A stretch of DNA of 64,000 bases from positions 41,328 to 105,327 of the forward strand of contig NZ_JAPEPX010000002.1 of NCBI RefSeq assembly GCF_026339935.1, written 5' to 3'. This DNA is from Streptomyces sp. NBC_01551 (lineage in GTDB: Bacteria > Actinomycetota > Actinomycetes > Streptomycetales > Streptomycetaceae). The position numbers and the translations under genes are program-made. Positions 1 to 9,553 of this stretch are shown in pieces; position 1 is the stretch's first letter; each line of letters begins with the position of its first letter. The notes beneath the pieces were generated by a model. That model ran no database searches. It was not told where the DNA came from and worked only from the letters and a program-made list of their open reading frames with translations.

Positions 1-999
1 GTCACTCCCCAGAACTCGGGGCCCAACGTCCTCTACGCCCGGACCGTGGACAAGTCCGGCAACGTCTCCGCTCCCTCCACCTACCTCTTCTACGTCCGCC
101 CCGGCGACAAACTCGACACCCCGGGCGACGTCACCGGTGACACCTTGCCGGACATCCTCGCCATCGACGCCGACGGCAACCTGCGTACCTACCCGGGCGA
201 CAACCGCGGCGACATCGACGCCTCCATGCCCGCCGCCACCAACGCCGGCCAGCCCGTCGCCGACGGGTACTGGAAGGACGCCGCCACCGGAAAGAGCGCG
301 CTCATCGGCCACTCCACCGACTGGTTCCCGGGCGACGGCATCACCGACCTGATCGCCCGCATGCCCGACGGAAAGCTCTACGCCTACCCCGGTGACGGCA
401 GCGGCCGCTTCGACACCAGCCGCCGCATGGACGTCCTCATGCCCCAAGGCTCACCCGACCCGGCCACCTTCACCCAGCTCGTCGTCACGGAAGACGTCAC
501 GGGCGACGCGATGGCCGATGTCTTCGCCGTGACCGACACCGGAACCCTGTGGGCCTTCAGCGGCTACACCGGAGCCAGCTTCTCCGCCGCCCAGCAGATC
601 GGCGGAGCCGACTGGGCCAAGCGCGACATCATGCACGTCCGCGACGTCTCCGGAGACGGCGTCCCCGACCTCGTCTTCCGCGACGACTCCATGCCCAGCC
701 GCGGCCTCGCCCTGCGCAAGGGCAAGCCCGGCGCCAAGGGAGGCGTCGACCTGAACTCGCTCGCCAGCGCCGCCGCCTCCAACGGCGGCCAGGACCTCGC
801 CTACGGAGCCACCGGCTGGAGCCGCGCCACCTGGCCCCTCCTGCGCGGCACACCCGACGTCACGGGAGACGGCGTCCCCGACTTCTGGCTCGCCAAGACC
901 GACGGCAACCTCTACCTCTACGCCGGAGGCACCGCCACGCACGGCGACTGGAAGACCGTCGGCACCGGCGGCTGGAACACCATCCGCAGCATCGGCTGA
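1..999 (+). CDS. FG-GAP/VCBS repeat protein, C-terminal part (5' end outside window)
   Basis: The reading frame is open from base 1, so only the C-terminal ~332 residues are visible. The first residues look like the end of a fibronectin-type or bacterial-Ig domain (LYARTVDKSGNVSAPS). Several FG-GAP/VCBS blades follow, with calcium-loop-like motifs such as DVTGDTLPD, DVTGDAMAD, DVSGDGVPD and DVTGDGVPD at intervals of about 55-75 residues. Streptomyces proteins of this class are normally large, secreted and fold the repeats into a beta-propeller; any catalytic domain would lie upstream and cannot be seen. There is no anchor motif at the C-terminus, so a free secreted protein is likely. The family call is solid, the function is not known. 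Confidence 0.85.
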   Translation, partial: VTPQNSGPNVLYARTVDKSGNVSAPSTYLFYVRPGDKLDTPGDVTGDTLPDILAIDADGNLRTYPGDNRGDIDASMPAATNAGQPVADGYWKDAATGKSALIGHSTDWFPGDGITDLIARMPDGKLYAYPGDGSGRFDTSRRMDVLMPQGSPDPATFTQLVVTEDVTGDAMADVFAVTDTGTLWAFSGYTGASFSAAQQIGGADWAKRDIMHVRDVSGDGVPDLVFRDDSMPSRGLALRKGKPGAKGGVDLNSLASAAASNGGQDLAYGATGWSRATWPLLRGTPDVTGDGVPDFWLAKTDGNLYLYAGGTATHGDWKTVGTGGWNTIRSIG

Positions 1000-1508
1000 C
1001 ACCACCCGGAGATCCGTCCTGACGCGGCAATCCCCCAAGCGAAGCCGAATCACCATGGCCGCCCGGCAGTCGACCAGCCCCCCTCAAGGCTGACACGACT
1101 CCCGGGCGGGAACTCCCAGATCGAGAGGGACCAGCTCCGCGCACGTAAAGAGGATGAAAAAGGGTTGGTATTGCCTTTGCACGTTCTGGCCTTCTCCGCG
1201 CACTAGGTGTGTGACGGGTCGGCTGGTCGGACCTGTCCCATGGGTCCCGCCGTCCCCACTCGGGCTGAGATGAAGGCGGCGGGGCCCGAAAGTTGGGCGC
1301 GGCCCACTAGCATAAATTTGCCGCTATCGACCCATAACGCAACAACCCGACAGGTAGCTGTACCCTGCCGGGTTTTTTGTGTTGCTCAGTAACCAGTGCT
1401 TCACTATGTGTGGTCGATCAAATCGACTGGTTGCCCTGCCGTACTTCGATCACTAGCCCGAGTGGGGGCGGCGGGGCGATCTCCAACCATGGGACAGGAG
1501 ATCATTCC
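1000..1508. other. Intergenic stretch without a supported gene
   Basis: No frame here has convincing codon use. The stretch holds an AT-richer patch near 1150-1170 and an intrinsic terminator at 1344-1378. Confidence 0.5.
1344..1378 (+). terminator. Rho-independent terminator
   Basis: An AACCCG/CGGGTT outer stem, with a further imperfect inner stem, is followed directly by six T residues. It points to the plus strand. It lies about 350 bases beyond the FG-GAP gene, so it ends either a long 3' UTR or an unannotated short transcript. Confidence 0.6.
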
Positions 1509-1847
1509 TTGGCTCTGTTGACTTCCGACCCTGCGCCGCCTCGGCATGGTGCGACGACGCAGGGAATCATTTGGTTCGGCGGCCTGATTCTGTTCTTCTT
1601 CATGGCCGGCGTCATCTTCCCGGAGATCCCCCCTGCTCTCGAGGGGTATCGCGAGACGGCTCTTGTGAGTTCGTGGGTCGGTCTCGGCGGCTTCTTGTCC
1701 TGGGGAACCGCGAGCAAGGCGAAGATGACCGGGAGCAAGCTCATGGATCACTTCTTCACCAAGTTCTGGGACAGAGCTCCCCGGCCGTCGGACCCGGCTG
1801 CGTCCGAGTCCGACGCCGGACAGGTGTCGACGGAGGAAGAGAGCTGA
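1509..1847 (+). CDS. Small membrane protein
   Basis: The TTG start at 1509 follows an ACAGGAG ribosome-binding site with 8-base spacing, giving 112 aa. It is preferred over the longer open frame, whose first 44 codons lack Streptomyces codon bias. A strong transmembrane helix lies at about residues 21-39 (GIIWFGGLILFFFMAGVIF) and a second weaker one at about 55-70. The C-terminus is charged and acidic. The stop overlaps the region where the downstream sigma-like gene begins, so the two are probably co-transcribed and translationally coupled. A membrane-bound partner or anti-sigma-like role is conceivable from the pairing alone. No known family was recognised. Confidence 0.6.
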   Translation: MALLTSDPAPPRHGATTQGIIWFGGLILFFFMAGVIFPEIPPALEGYRETALVSSWVGLGGFLSWGTASKAKMTGSKLMDHFFTKFWDRAPRPSDPAASESDAGQVSTEEES

Positions 1848-1885
1848 CCGCGGAACATCCTGAGGCGACTCGGCATCAGGCCTCT

Positions 1886-2362
1886 GTGGCTGATGCCGAG
1901 TTCGCTGCGCTGTTCGTCGACCTGGCCCCTCGGACTCGACTGCACCTGCTCTACCTGGGCGCCCAGCCAGCAGAGGCCGAGGAGGCCGTGCAGGATGCCA
2001 TGCTCAGCCTGCTGCAGGCTCTCAGGGGTGGCATGAACGTGCAACATCCGAAGGCCTGGGTGAGAATGGTCGCCGCTCGGAACTTCTTTCGACGGAAAAC
2101 GACGACCACGATTCGCGAAACCTTGGTGCGTGATGTCCCGGATTTCGCCGCACCGCATTCGATGGACGCGGAGGTAGCGACCGCGGTGGACGTTCTGGAA
2201 GCCCTGAAGCGCCTGCCTGCACGACAGGCGACCATCATGCGCCTTTTCGCTGCCGACTACAGCGTTTCAGAGATAGCCGATTTGTTGGAAATGACACCGG
2301 CAACGGTTCGATCGAACCTTCGGCACGCCCGGAAGAAGCTGCACCTGCTTCTACTTGGATAG
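1886..2362 (+). CDS. Short sigma-70/ECF-like regulator
   Basis: A 158-aa protein with an N-terminal sigma region-2-like helix (AEEAVQDAMLSLLQAL), the KAWVRMVAARNFFRRK segment typical of region 2.3/2.4, and a C-terminal region-4 helix-turn-helix (LPARQATIMRLFAADYSVSEIADLLEMTPATVRSNLRHARKKL, residues about 105-150, quoted here in part as family evidence). It would direct RNA polymerase to a small set of promoters. The GTG at 1886 is used as start. A rare CTG at 1844 just after GGAGGAAGAGAG and overlapping the upstream stop is an alternative that would give tight coupling to the membrane protein upstream. Confidence 0.7.
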   Translation: MADAEFAALFVDLAPRTRLHLLYLGAQPAEAEEAVQDAMLSLLQALRGGMNVQHPKAWVRMVAARNFFRRKTTTTIRETLVRDVPDFAAPHSMDAEVATAVDVLEALKRLPARQATIMRLFAADYSVSEIADLLEMTPATVRSNLRHARKKLHLLLLG

Positions 2363-2554
2363 TTTCTCTGCCTGAGGGACGTCCGGCTGCTCCACCGCTC
2401 GGACAGCCACACGACGGCCGACACCGGGATCGGCTTGAACGTCCACTGCCTCGCTCCCGGAGCCATCCGGTCGAGCGGCTCCCACAGCCCCAGCCCGTAC
2501 CCGCTCATCAGCAGATCACCTGGGACTGGGGCGCAGCGACCGTGCCGGCACCTT

Positions 2555-2779
2555 CTAGTGGGCGCGGTCATCCGGTCCTCGGCCGCTGGGGGGCCGAGAC
2601 TGTCGCTCCCGCGTGGTCGTCCACGCCCCGTAGAGCGTAGCGAGGGCGGCCGCGATGCCGGCTATGGAGCCTGCCGAAACGCCGAGCAGAGTGAGCACGA
2701 CACCAGCAGCCAGAATCGAGAGGAAGACGATCATGTCCAGGACGCGGTCGGAGTGCAGGCGCTGACGGTTCCTACTCAT
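2555..2779 (-). CDS. Small two-helix membrane protein
   Basis: A 74-aa protein. The ATG at 2779 follows a GGAAGGACACC ribosome-binding region; the longer frame upstream lacks one. It has two hydrophobic helices (about residues 15-32 and 36-52), the second containing SAGSIAGIAAALATLYGAW, and a basic, proline-rich tail. No family recognised. It stands alone between a plus-strand regulator and a plus-strand HTH gene. Confidence 0.5.
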   Translation of the reverse strand: MSRNRQRLHSDRVLDMIVFLSILAAGVVLTLLGVSAGSIAGIAAALATLYGAWTTTRERQSRPPSGRGPDDRAH

Positions 2780-2963
2780 GGTGTCCTTCCGGTAGGTACG
2801 AGGGGTTGAGCTGCCCGTCGGCTGTTCAAGCGACCGTGCGGGCCGAGCTCGCATCCTTCGTAACCGCGCGGCGTCAGCGGTGGAAGATGACTTTTGTTCC
2901 CTGGACGAAAGCGCTGGTCAGAATTTTTGCTTCCCGTCGTGGAAGCGTGGGTAGCGTCATGTC

Positions 2964-4127
2964 ATGTCAGGGCAGGGGGGTCCCGGCAGGGACGATGGCC
3001 AAGCACAGGCCCGGGGAAGAGGACGGCCTCGGAAGAGCCTGGACGTGACCGGGCGCGATCCGCACATGCGGGAGTTTGCCCGGGAGTTACGAGAACTCGT
3101 GGGGAGCTCCTACAGAGGCTCCGGCGCTCTGTTGAGCCCGGCCGAACTGTCCAGGGTCTGCAGCGGTCAGAGACTCGTGGCGCTCGACACGCTGCGCCGA
3201 CTGCTGGAATTCAAGGGGGCCGAGCCCGAGCACGTCGAGTACTGGGAGCTGCGATGGGCACTGGCCTATCGGCATCTGGAGGCTTCGGGAAGCAAGGCTC
3301 TGGCCCGGAGGAAGGGCGAGGCGGAAGAAGCCATGGCGATCGCCGCGCACAAGCCGGATCGCCTGCACATAGTCGCTGACCAGATACAAGCCAAGCAGGA
3401 CCGCGCTCGTCACCGGGCTCTACGCGCCGCTGAGCTACCACTCGGCGAACTCGATCGCTCCTTGCCCAACGCCAGGCAGAAGTTCGGTTACGGTCCAGCG
3501 GCCTGCTGGGTCGATCTCACGGACTATCTACGCCGTCTGATCCTGCTTTTCACCGAGCACGAGGCCCACGAGAAGTTCAACAGACACACCTTGAGCGAGC
3601 TGCTTCCTCACCTGGCGGGCTTGGCCGAGGTCACGGGTGTCGCGGGGTGGCGGAAACTGGCCGAGCAGATCGCCGCAACCTACGAAGAAGCAGACCGTAA
3701 GGGCTGGGAGGTCATGCCTTCGCCGAGCATTGAGCGAACTGTTCCTGACATCTACGTCGACCGGTACTCCCACTTCCGCGCACAAGCCGGCCGAAGGGCC
3801 GCTCAACTGGCCAGAGAGAGCGTCTTCCTGGCCGAGAAACCGGTCCTCTTCCCATCCTCGCCCGTGGATCTCGACCGCTACGACCCACCGCGCAGCAGCT
3901 ACCGACACGCCGCCCCCGTCAGCGCCGTGTGCGCCGGCGCACTGCCTTTCGGGTTGTGGGTGACGGGTGCGCCGGCGCCCTGGCTGGCGGTCGGCTTGCA
4001 CTCCCTCGTTGTCTTCCTGGGCATGTGGCTGGTCTGTTTGGTGTGCAAGGCCGAGGCGCGCCCTGACCAGGAACAGGCTGCGACCGATCGACCGGACAGC
4101 CCGATATGGTCGTCCGAGGCCCTGTGA
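2964..4127 (+). CDS. HTH-like N-terminus, membrane-anchored C-terminus; unknown protein
   Basis: The 387-aa product has an N-terminal AT-hook-like GRGRPRKS patch and a helical segment (about residues 35-85) that resembles the first domain of Streptomyces XRE-type regulators with its 'LSPAELSRVCSG...LDTLRRLLEF' pattern. A long charged helical middle follows (coiled-coil-like around 110-160). Two hydrophobic helices lie near the C-terminus (about 315-355). The combination suggests a DNA-binding or partner-binding domain tethered to the membrane. The ATG at 2964 has no good ribosome-binding site; GTG 3046 is an alternative. It faces the minus-strand STAND gene tail to tail. Function unknown. Confidence 0.55.
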   Translation: MSGQGGPGRDDGQAQARGRGRPRKSLDVTGRDPHMREFARELRELVGSSYRGSGALLSPAELSRVCSGQRLVALDTLRRLLEFKGAEPEHVEYWELRWALAYRHLEASGSKALARRKGEAEEAMAIAAHKPDRLHIVADQIQAKQDRARHRALRAAELPLGELDRSLPNARQKFGYGPAACWVDLTDYLRRLILLFTEHEAHEKFNRHTLSELLPHLAGLAEVTGVAGWRKLAEQIAATYEEADRKGWEVMPSPSIERTVPDIYVDRYSHFRAQAGRRAAQLARESVFLAEKPVLFPSSPVDLDRYDPPRSSYRHAAPVSAVCAGALPFGLWVTGAPAPWLAVGLHSLVVFLGMWLVCLVCKAEARPDQEQAATDRPDSPIWSSEAL

Positions 4128-4168
4128 CCGGCTGTCTGGGCGAAGGTGGACGCGCAATCCCGGGAGCT

Positions 4169-7100
4169 TCAGGCAGTGCTGTCGATGCCCAGGTGCGCGA
4201 AGGTGATGTCGCGGACCTGCGTGACCGCTTCCGGGGCAAGCTCCGCCAGCACGGGCAGGGCGGTGTGCCAGCCCGGGCCCGTCACCGCTCTCCGGAGGAA
4301 CGCCGCGGTCGTCACCACGGCGCCGGGAACGTCCGGGGCGGCCGCCAGGGCCAGGATCCGGAGCGTCTGCGTGAACGGGTCGGGGCCCGCGGGGTACCTG
4401 GCGGGCGTCAAGCGGGGCGGTACGCGGGCCAAGTGCCCCGCCACGGCGGCGAACGCCGCCGCGCGCCCTTGCGGATCCTCGATGCGCTCGGCCGCTCGTG
4501 TCGCCGCGTCGGTGTCGCCGAGCAACGTGTGGAGGACCGCGAGTCCTGCCAAGGGGAACTGTCCCGTACGCCCGACCCGGGCATCGCGCTCGAGCCAGTC
4601 CAGTTGGGTGCGGACGTCCTCGCCGTCGCCGATGCGGAGTACGGCGTCGACGAGCACGGTCGCGGCCTGCCACTCCTGAGGATTCGTCGGCGCCTCAGCA
4701 CGCGCGTCGCCGATGGCCCGCCGGAGCCGATCCCGACACGGCTCGTCCGTCTCGGCCGCCGCGGCAGTGAGTTCGCCGAGGTGTGCGAGCAGGGCAGCAG
4801 CCCGCCCCGGCAGCGTCTTCGTCGCTTCCAGGCGCGCCCGGGCCGCGTCCACGATCCTGGCCGCAGCTGCCGGATCGTGAGCGGCGAGCCCTGCCGCGAC
4901 CACGACGCGGGCTCGCCCGGCCTCCTGCCGCCACGAGGTCTTACGCGCCCGCTCGGCCGGCTCCGTCCGGTCAATGAGGTCGTTGGCCGCACCGCCCTCC
5001 CCTACGAGGGCCAGGGCTTGCGCCGCGACGGCCCAGGCTCCTCCCCCGGCCTCCGGGGCTTCGACCGCCGCGCGGGCCGCCTCATCGGCCAGCCTGCGCG
5101 CGTCGGCCTCGCGCCCCGATGCCCCAGCCGCCATTGATGCTTCGGCGAGGGCGCGAGCCCGGTTGCCGGGGGTGGCCAGCTTGCCGGCAAGGACTTCGGC
5201 GTCCTGCGGCAGGCCGACGCGCGCGAGCGCACCGGTGAGGGAAGGCAGCCAAGGCAGCGCGTGCCCGGCACCGGTGTCGATCTCCGGCAGCAGCGCGAGG
5301 GCGTGGTCCAGGCGCTGCCTCGCCTCCGCGTCCCGGTCCCGTTCGGCAAGGGCGACAGCTTCCCTCGCCAGCCGCTGGGCCTGCGCTACCGCCAGGTCCT
5401 CGGAGTCGTCTGAGTCGTCTGGGTGGTCTGAGTCGTCTGTGTGGTCGGCCTCCGCAGCGCCGTCCGCGGTCTCCGCGTGCGTGATCACCACGTCCACGAA
5501 GTCGGCCCTGTCGTATCCCTGCCGGAATTCCTCGGGCACGCCCTCCAGCAGCTGCCGGACCCGATCGCTCGAAGCCCCGGTTTCGGTCAGTGCCCGGACC
5601 AGTCGTACGAGAGTGAGCCGGAACCCGCATTCGATGTGGGCGCGGTCCTCGACCGAGAGCGAAGCGGGGGTCCGACACACCGACTCGATCCGCTGCCCGG
5701 CCAGTCCCGCCAAGGCCACGGCCTCCTCGGGGCGCGTGCCGGCCAGCGTGGAGGCCGCGATCGACAGGACGTCCAGGTCTCGGAGGTCCTGGGACGCGGC
5801 CCAGCAGTCCCGGGCGTGGCCGAGGATCCGGTCATGAAGGCGCTCGCGCCTGTCCGGGGCGGCTGCCGCGAGGAGTGCCCAGAGCTGGATCGCGGTCGCG
5901 GGATCCTCCGCGGTGTCCTCGGCGGCGCGCTCCGCGGCTTCCCCCGCCTGGTGCTCCAACTCGTCCAGGAGGTGGGCCGCCCCTGCCGGTTGCCGCGGGG
6001 CCAGGAGTCCGGCCGCCTGCGCCCACGCCTCGTACCGCGCCGTGTTCGACCCGCGCGTTCCGCGCAGGAGCTCGATGCCGTCCTCGTCCTGCCCGGTGGC
6101 GATCAGGGCCAGTGCCGCTTGGGCGACGACGGCCTCGGCCTCCTCATCGCCCGCGATGAGGAGCGGTGCCTGGCGACGGGCGGTGTTCGCCCATGCCACC
6201 GCCTCCCGCGCCGTCTCCCTCGCCTGTTTGTGGCCGCTGTCGGCCAGTACGCGGGCCACTTCGGCCAGCGTCGCCGCCTTGGAGGACGGGTACGGGGAGG
6301 CCAGCGCCAGAGCCCGGGCCCGGCGTGCGTCGCCGAGCCGGGCGAGCGCGCGGGGGATGTCGCGCGGAAGGGTCCGGGAGTGCCGGAGCAGGAACGAGCG
6401 CGATGCGGCCGCGCCCGCCAGGACGGCCAGACTGTCCAGGGTGTCCCCGGTGGCCGCCTCCGCGGCGAGCTCGATGTCCGCGAGGGCAAGGTCCGACCCG
6501 AGGCCGGCCACCTGCCGCTGCCGGCGGCGGAAGTCGAAGACGAGGGAGGCCAGCCGGTCGGGGCCGCCGCTGTGCTGCACCAGGCGGGTGTAGCCGGTCA
6601 GGAGGTAGTTCGGCGTGTGCTCGGGCCAGCCCTCCCTCCGGTACCGGTCTGCCCAGGCGTGCAGGATCCCCTCGGCCTTGGCCAGCTGCGCCGTGCCGAG
6701 ATGCTGCGCCGCCACGCGGGGCAGCTCGTCGTGAGCGAGTACGTACGTACGCAGGGCGGGGTCGTCGCCCCAGTCGGGGCCCCGCAGGGCCAGGTGGTCG
6801 CTGTCGTCGGGGCGCATGCTGCGGCCCGTGACGCCGTGGAGCAGTTCCATCACGTCGTACGGCAAGGTGTCGGCTCCGATGAGTTCGGCCAGCTCCTCGC
6901 CGCTCAGGCTCCCCCGGGCGACGGTGAGCAGGCCGAGCAGGCGGCGGCCCAGCTCTCGGTCCTTGAGCAGGGCGTCCAGGTCGTTCTTCACCATGTCGCG
7001 GATGACACGAGCCTCCGGAGAGGCGGTCAGCCTGCGAACGATCGCGGGATCGCGCAGCGGGTGGTCGGGAGGCACGTCGCTCGGCAAGGGCGGGTTCCGT

Positions 7101-7960
7101 CTGCCGGACACGACGACGCGCATGCCCGGCGGAAGCTCCTTCGGCAGCATCGCGGCGATGCTCCAGCCGCCGTCGCGGGGTTCGGCGGCCGCGTCCAGGC
7201 CGTCTACGACGAGCAGCAGGGTGCGGCCGAGGGCGCGGCCGGCGCGCGCGGCGGCCTCGTAGAGGTCTTCGAGGCGAGAGGGCGCTCCTCGGCCCACGAG
7301 GTCGGCGAGCTGCCGGCTCACCGTCGTACGGAAGGTGTCCGGGTGCTCGGTGCCCAGACGCCGGGTGATGAAGTACGGGACGACGTCGACGCCGACCGGC
7401 AGGTACTGGAGCACGAACCAGGCCAGGAGCGCGGACTTCCCGGACCACGGATCCGCCTGCCACAGGGCATAGGAGTCGCCCTGGGAGCGGCGGTCGGCGG
7501 CGAATGCGGAGAGGGCGTCCAGTTCCTGGAGCCGGCCGGAGAAGTCGCGCGGCTGGATGTACTGCTTCACCTCTGCCGCGTGGCCGAAGAAGCGGCCCCT
7601 GGACGTCGCGTTGATGCGGGGCCCGCTGCCGCCTTGCCGCGTCTTGCCGGCTTGCTGCGCGGCCTGGAGGTAGGAGCGCCACCCTCCCGGGCTGATGGGT
7701 TGGTAGTCCGGCGATCGCTTGCCGGCTTCGCCGTGGAGGTACCGGATCAGGGCGAGGGCTGTGGGCTGGTGGCGGTCCGATGGCGCCGAGCGGCCGGTGC
7801 GCCAGTCACCGATGTGACCGTTCGACAGCTTGAAGCCTTGCGCCCCCAGATCATTGACGATCTTCTTGAGGGTGAGCGGGCCTCCCACGCCTCCACCCGC
7901 TGCCCGGAACAGACTCTCCAGCTCTCGCGCGAAGTCCGTTAAGAACGCGTCCTGCTCCAA
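4169..7960 (-). CDS. HTH-STAND NTPase with long helical-repeat C-terminus
   Basis: A 1263-aa protein. The N-terminal ~80 residues read as an XRE-like helix-turn-helix (LTLKKIVNDLGAQGFKLSNG). A P-loop NTPase core follows, with an atypical Walker A ADPWSGKS at about residues 169-176 and Walker B LLLVVDGLD at about 247-255, as in NACHT/STAND ATPases. After the winged-helix region the remaining ~800 residues are alanine-rich helical repeats of TPR type. STAND proteins act as signal-sensing switches that oligomerise, and many bacterial ones are anti-phage sensors. No enzymatic effector domain is visible, so output could be through the HTH. The TTG at 7960 is the start. The gene stands alone, convergent with the plus-strand gene ending at 4127. 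Confidence 0.75.
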   Translation of the reverse strand: MEQDAFLTDFARELESLFRAAGGGVGGPLTLKKIVNDLGAQGFKLSNGHIGDWRTGRSAPSDRHQPTALALIRYLHGEAGKRSPDYQPISPGGWRSYLQAAQQAGKTRQGGSGPRINATSRGRFFGHAAEVKQYIQPRDFSGRLQELDALSAFAADRRSQGDSYALWQADPWSGKSALLAWFVLQYLPVGVDVVPYFITRRLGTEHPDTFRTTVSRQLADLVGRGAPSRLEDLYEAAARAGRALGRTLLLVVDGLDAAAEPRDGGWSIAAMLPKELPPGMRVVVSGRRNPPLPSDVPPDHPLRDPAIVRRLTASPEARVIRDMVKNDLDALLKDRELGRRLLGLLTVARGSLSGEELAELIGADTLPYDVMELLHGVTGRSMRPDDSDHLALRGPDWGDDPALRTYVLAHDELPRVAAQHLGTAQLAKAEGILHAWADRYRREGWPEHTPNYLLTGYTRLVQHSGGPDRLASLVFDFRRRQRQVAGLGSDLALADIELAAEAATGDTLDSLAVLAGAAASRSFLLRHSRTLPRDIPRALARLGDARRARALALASPYPSSKAATLAEVARVLADSGHKQARETAREAVAWANTARRQAPLLIAGDEEAEAVVAQAALALIATGQDEDGIELLRGTRGSNTARYEAWAQAAGLLAPRQPAGAAHLLDELEHQAGEAAERAAEDTAEDPATAIQLWALLAAAAPDRRERLHDRILGHARDCWAASQDLRDLDVLSIAASTLAGTRPEEAVALAGLAGQRIESVCRTPASLSVEDRAHIECGFRLTLVRLVRALTETGASSDRVRQLLEGVPEEFRQGYDRADFVDVVITHAETADGAAEADHTDDSDHPDDSDDSEDLAVAQAQRLAREAVALAERDRDAEARQRLDHALALLPEIDTGAGHALPWLPSLTGALARVGLPQDAEVLAGKLATPGNRARALAEASMAAGASGREADARRLADEAARAAVEAPEAGGGAWAVAAQALALVGEGGAANDLIDRTEPAERARKTSWRQEAGRARVVVAAGLAAHDPAAAARIVDAARARLEATKTLPGRAAALLAHLGELTAAAAETDEPCRDRLRRAIGDARAEAPTNPQEWQAATVLVDAVLRIGDGEDVRTQLDWLERDARVGRTGQFPLAGLAVLHTLLGDTDAATRAAERIEDPQGRAAAFAAVAGHLARVPPRLTPARYPAGPDPFTQTLRILALAAAPDVPGAVVTTAAFLRRAVTGPGWHTALPVLAELAPEAVTQVRDITFAHLGIDSTA

Positions 7961-8146
7961 CGTGCCCGCCCCCGCCGTCGCCTTGCCGGAACTTCTCCGG
8001 AAAATTCGTTGCTGCCCCTCTGACCAGGCTACTTACCGGCGATCCGGCTGTCCGGACTTCGCCGGAAGACCTCCGGACACGGCATATCTGTGGGACCGAA
8101 GCCCGGCGGGCAAGACCGCCGGGCGACCGTCCAAGGGGGATCCACC

Positions 8147-8326
8147 ATGTCCGTCCTGCCGTCCGTGCTCCACGACGCGGCCGCGCTGACCGCCGCCACC
8201 GGCCTCGCCTACACCGGCGCCGTGGTCACCGTGGCAGCGGCGTCGGTCCTCTCCCGCAGCCCGGAGCGCCGGCGCGACGCCCGCGCGACGCTCACGATCC
8301 TCGTACGGCGCCGCCCGCCGAGGTGA
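8147..8326 (+). CDS. Small single-pass membrane protein
   Basis: A 59-aa protein beginning at ATG 8147, seven bases after an AAGGGGGA ribosome-binding site. One hydrophobic helix (about residues 18-36) is followed by a strongly basic tail, predicting a cytoplasmic C-terminus. It is divergent from the STAND gene upstream. No family recognised. Confidence 0.5.
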   Translation: MSVLPSVLHDAAALTAATGLAYTGAVVTVAAASVLSRSPERRRDARATLTILVRRRPPR

Positions 8327-8899
8327 CGACGTCCATCGACGCGCGGCTGCCGGCAGCCGGCAGCCCAATCCGACACGGGAACGAAGCACGAACACATCTG
8401 AGTTCACTGGGACTTGGAACTCGAGAGTGTTGGTGCTTCGTCTTTCCTCAAGGTCGAGAAACGCCCTCGCCGAGTCATCATCCGTGCTTTGCTGGTCATG
8501 GGAGAGCACCCCAGCGGGCTCTCCTGCACCTGTAAGCCCTGCCGTTCAATGGCAGGGCCTTCGGATGCAGGAGGCATCAGGTGGGGTGTCGGTTACCGGA
8601 GCGGTTGCAGCGGCTCAAGGTGCGTGAGCTTGCGGGGATGGCCCGTCGGACGTTTTCGAGCTTCGCCCCAGCAGTTCCCCGCCCGTGTGGGGATGGCCCC
8701 CGTTACGAGCAAAGACAGCCCCAAACCCCCGCGGACGCGGGGATCGGGCGACCGGCACGACCGGGCGTCGGCAGCGCCGATGTCGTCACTGTGAGTGAGC
8801 GCTACAGGTGGCTCCGCACGGGCCGCAGACGGGTGCTGACCGACGAGGCGGCGCCCCCGGGCACCGTGCCTCGCGGCGTACGTGAAAGAGACGACCTGG
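8327..8899. other. Intergenic stretch with decayed CRISPR-like units
   Basis: No coding frame is convincing. A short perfect hairpin CCCTGCC/GGCAGGG sits near 8540-8560 and resembles the hairpin seen just before the CRISPR arrays at 31.4 and 38.6 kb. CRISPR-repeat-like units follow at 8617-8756. Confidence 0.4.
8617..8756 (+). repeat. Decayed type I-E CRISPR-like repeats
   Basis: Three units carry the GCGGGGAT core seen in the window's type I-E repeats (cores at 8634, 8689 and 8739). Spacing is 55 and 50 bases instead of the 61 of the intact arrays, so this is at best a decayed, internally deleted array. The middle unit (GTTCCCCGCCCGTGTGGGGA) is the clearest. Confidence 0.35.
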
Positions 8900-9553
8900 C
8901 TAGTCGGGCCCGGTCCAGTCGAAGGTGATGTGCTTGCTGGACCGGCCTTCGCGGCTCCAAAGGAAGCCGTGGGCATCGGCGCGGTCCACCGTCGAGCGGC
9001 CCCAGGTCGCGACCTGGCCCGGTCCGGTCTCCGCACCCGGCAGGTTTGTCGACTGGACGCGCGCACCCTCCGGGGTCGTGGGTCCCGTGAGCGCGACCGC
9101 GCTCGCCTCGACCCGGTCCGGTACCACGGCCCGCCAACTCGCGAGGTCGTCGGCGACCTCGATCTCGATGGAGGCGAACTCCATGCCGCGCATTTCGGCG
9201 CCCATCATGCCCACCATCTCGGCGGGCCAACTGCCCGCCTGCCCACCGAAGATCATCTGAAGCGCCTCGCGCTGGGAGTCGTCGGCGCGCTCGTCGACGA
9301 AGACCGCGGCGTACGTGTCCGTGTGCTCGGCCCAGATGTTGCCGACGAACGAGGCCAGCATCAGCACGTTCAGGCCGTCCAGCCGTACGTCACCGTAACG
9401 GCCCTCGCGGATGTGCCAGGCCAGGATGCCGTCGCAATCGCCGTGAGTGGGCAGCTGTGCGAACGAGCAGGGGCAGGGCACGTTGCACTTGCAGGTGTCG
9501 AACCAGTCGCCCGCCGCGTGCCACCGGGGAACGGTCGCCGTCGTCTCGGACAT
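8900..9553 (-). CDS. DUF1326 domain protein
   Basis: The 217-aa product matches the DUF1326 family: an N-terminal WHAAGDWFDTCKCNVPCPC segment with closely spaced cysteines, then the GILAWHIREGRYGDVRLDGL core. The cysteines may bind metal. The ATG at 9553 has an AGGAGG site seven bases upstream. It is divergent from the DUF2182 membrane gene, an arrangement repeated in many actinobacteria, which suggests joint action; the biochemical role is not established. The 208-base gap between the two holds a palindrome GTGTACAC at 9701-9708, a possible shared operator. Confidence 0.85.
   Translation of the reverse strand: MSETTATVPRWHAAGDWFDTCKCNVPCPCSFAQLPTHGDCDGILAWHIREGRYGDVRLDGLNVLMLASFVGNIWAEHTDTYAAVFVDERADDSQREALQMIFGGQAGSWPAEMVGMMGAEMRGMEFASIEIEVADDLASWRAVVPDRVEASAVALTGPTTPEGARVQSTNLPGAETGPGQVATWGRSTVDRADAHGFLWSREGRSSKHITFDWTGPD

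Noticed and set aside
1207..1392. A 61-codon plus-strand ORF
   Set aside because: No ribosome-binding site, poor codon bias and overlap with the terminator at 1344-1378.
5441..7942. A long plus-strand ORF opposite the STAND gene
   Set aside because: It is a mirror of the high-GC minus-strand gene; composition (Arg/Gly/Val-rich) and lack of a start signal fit a shadow frame.
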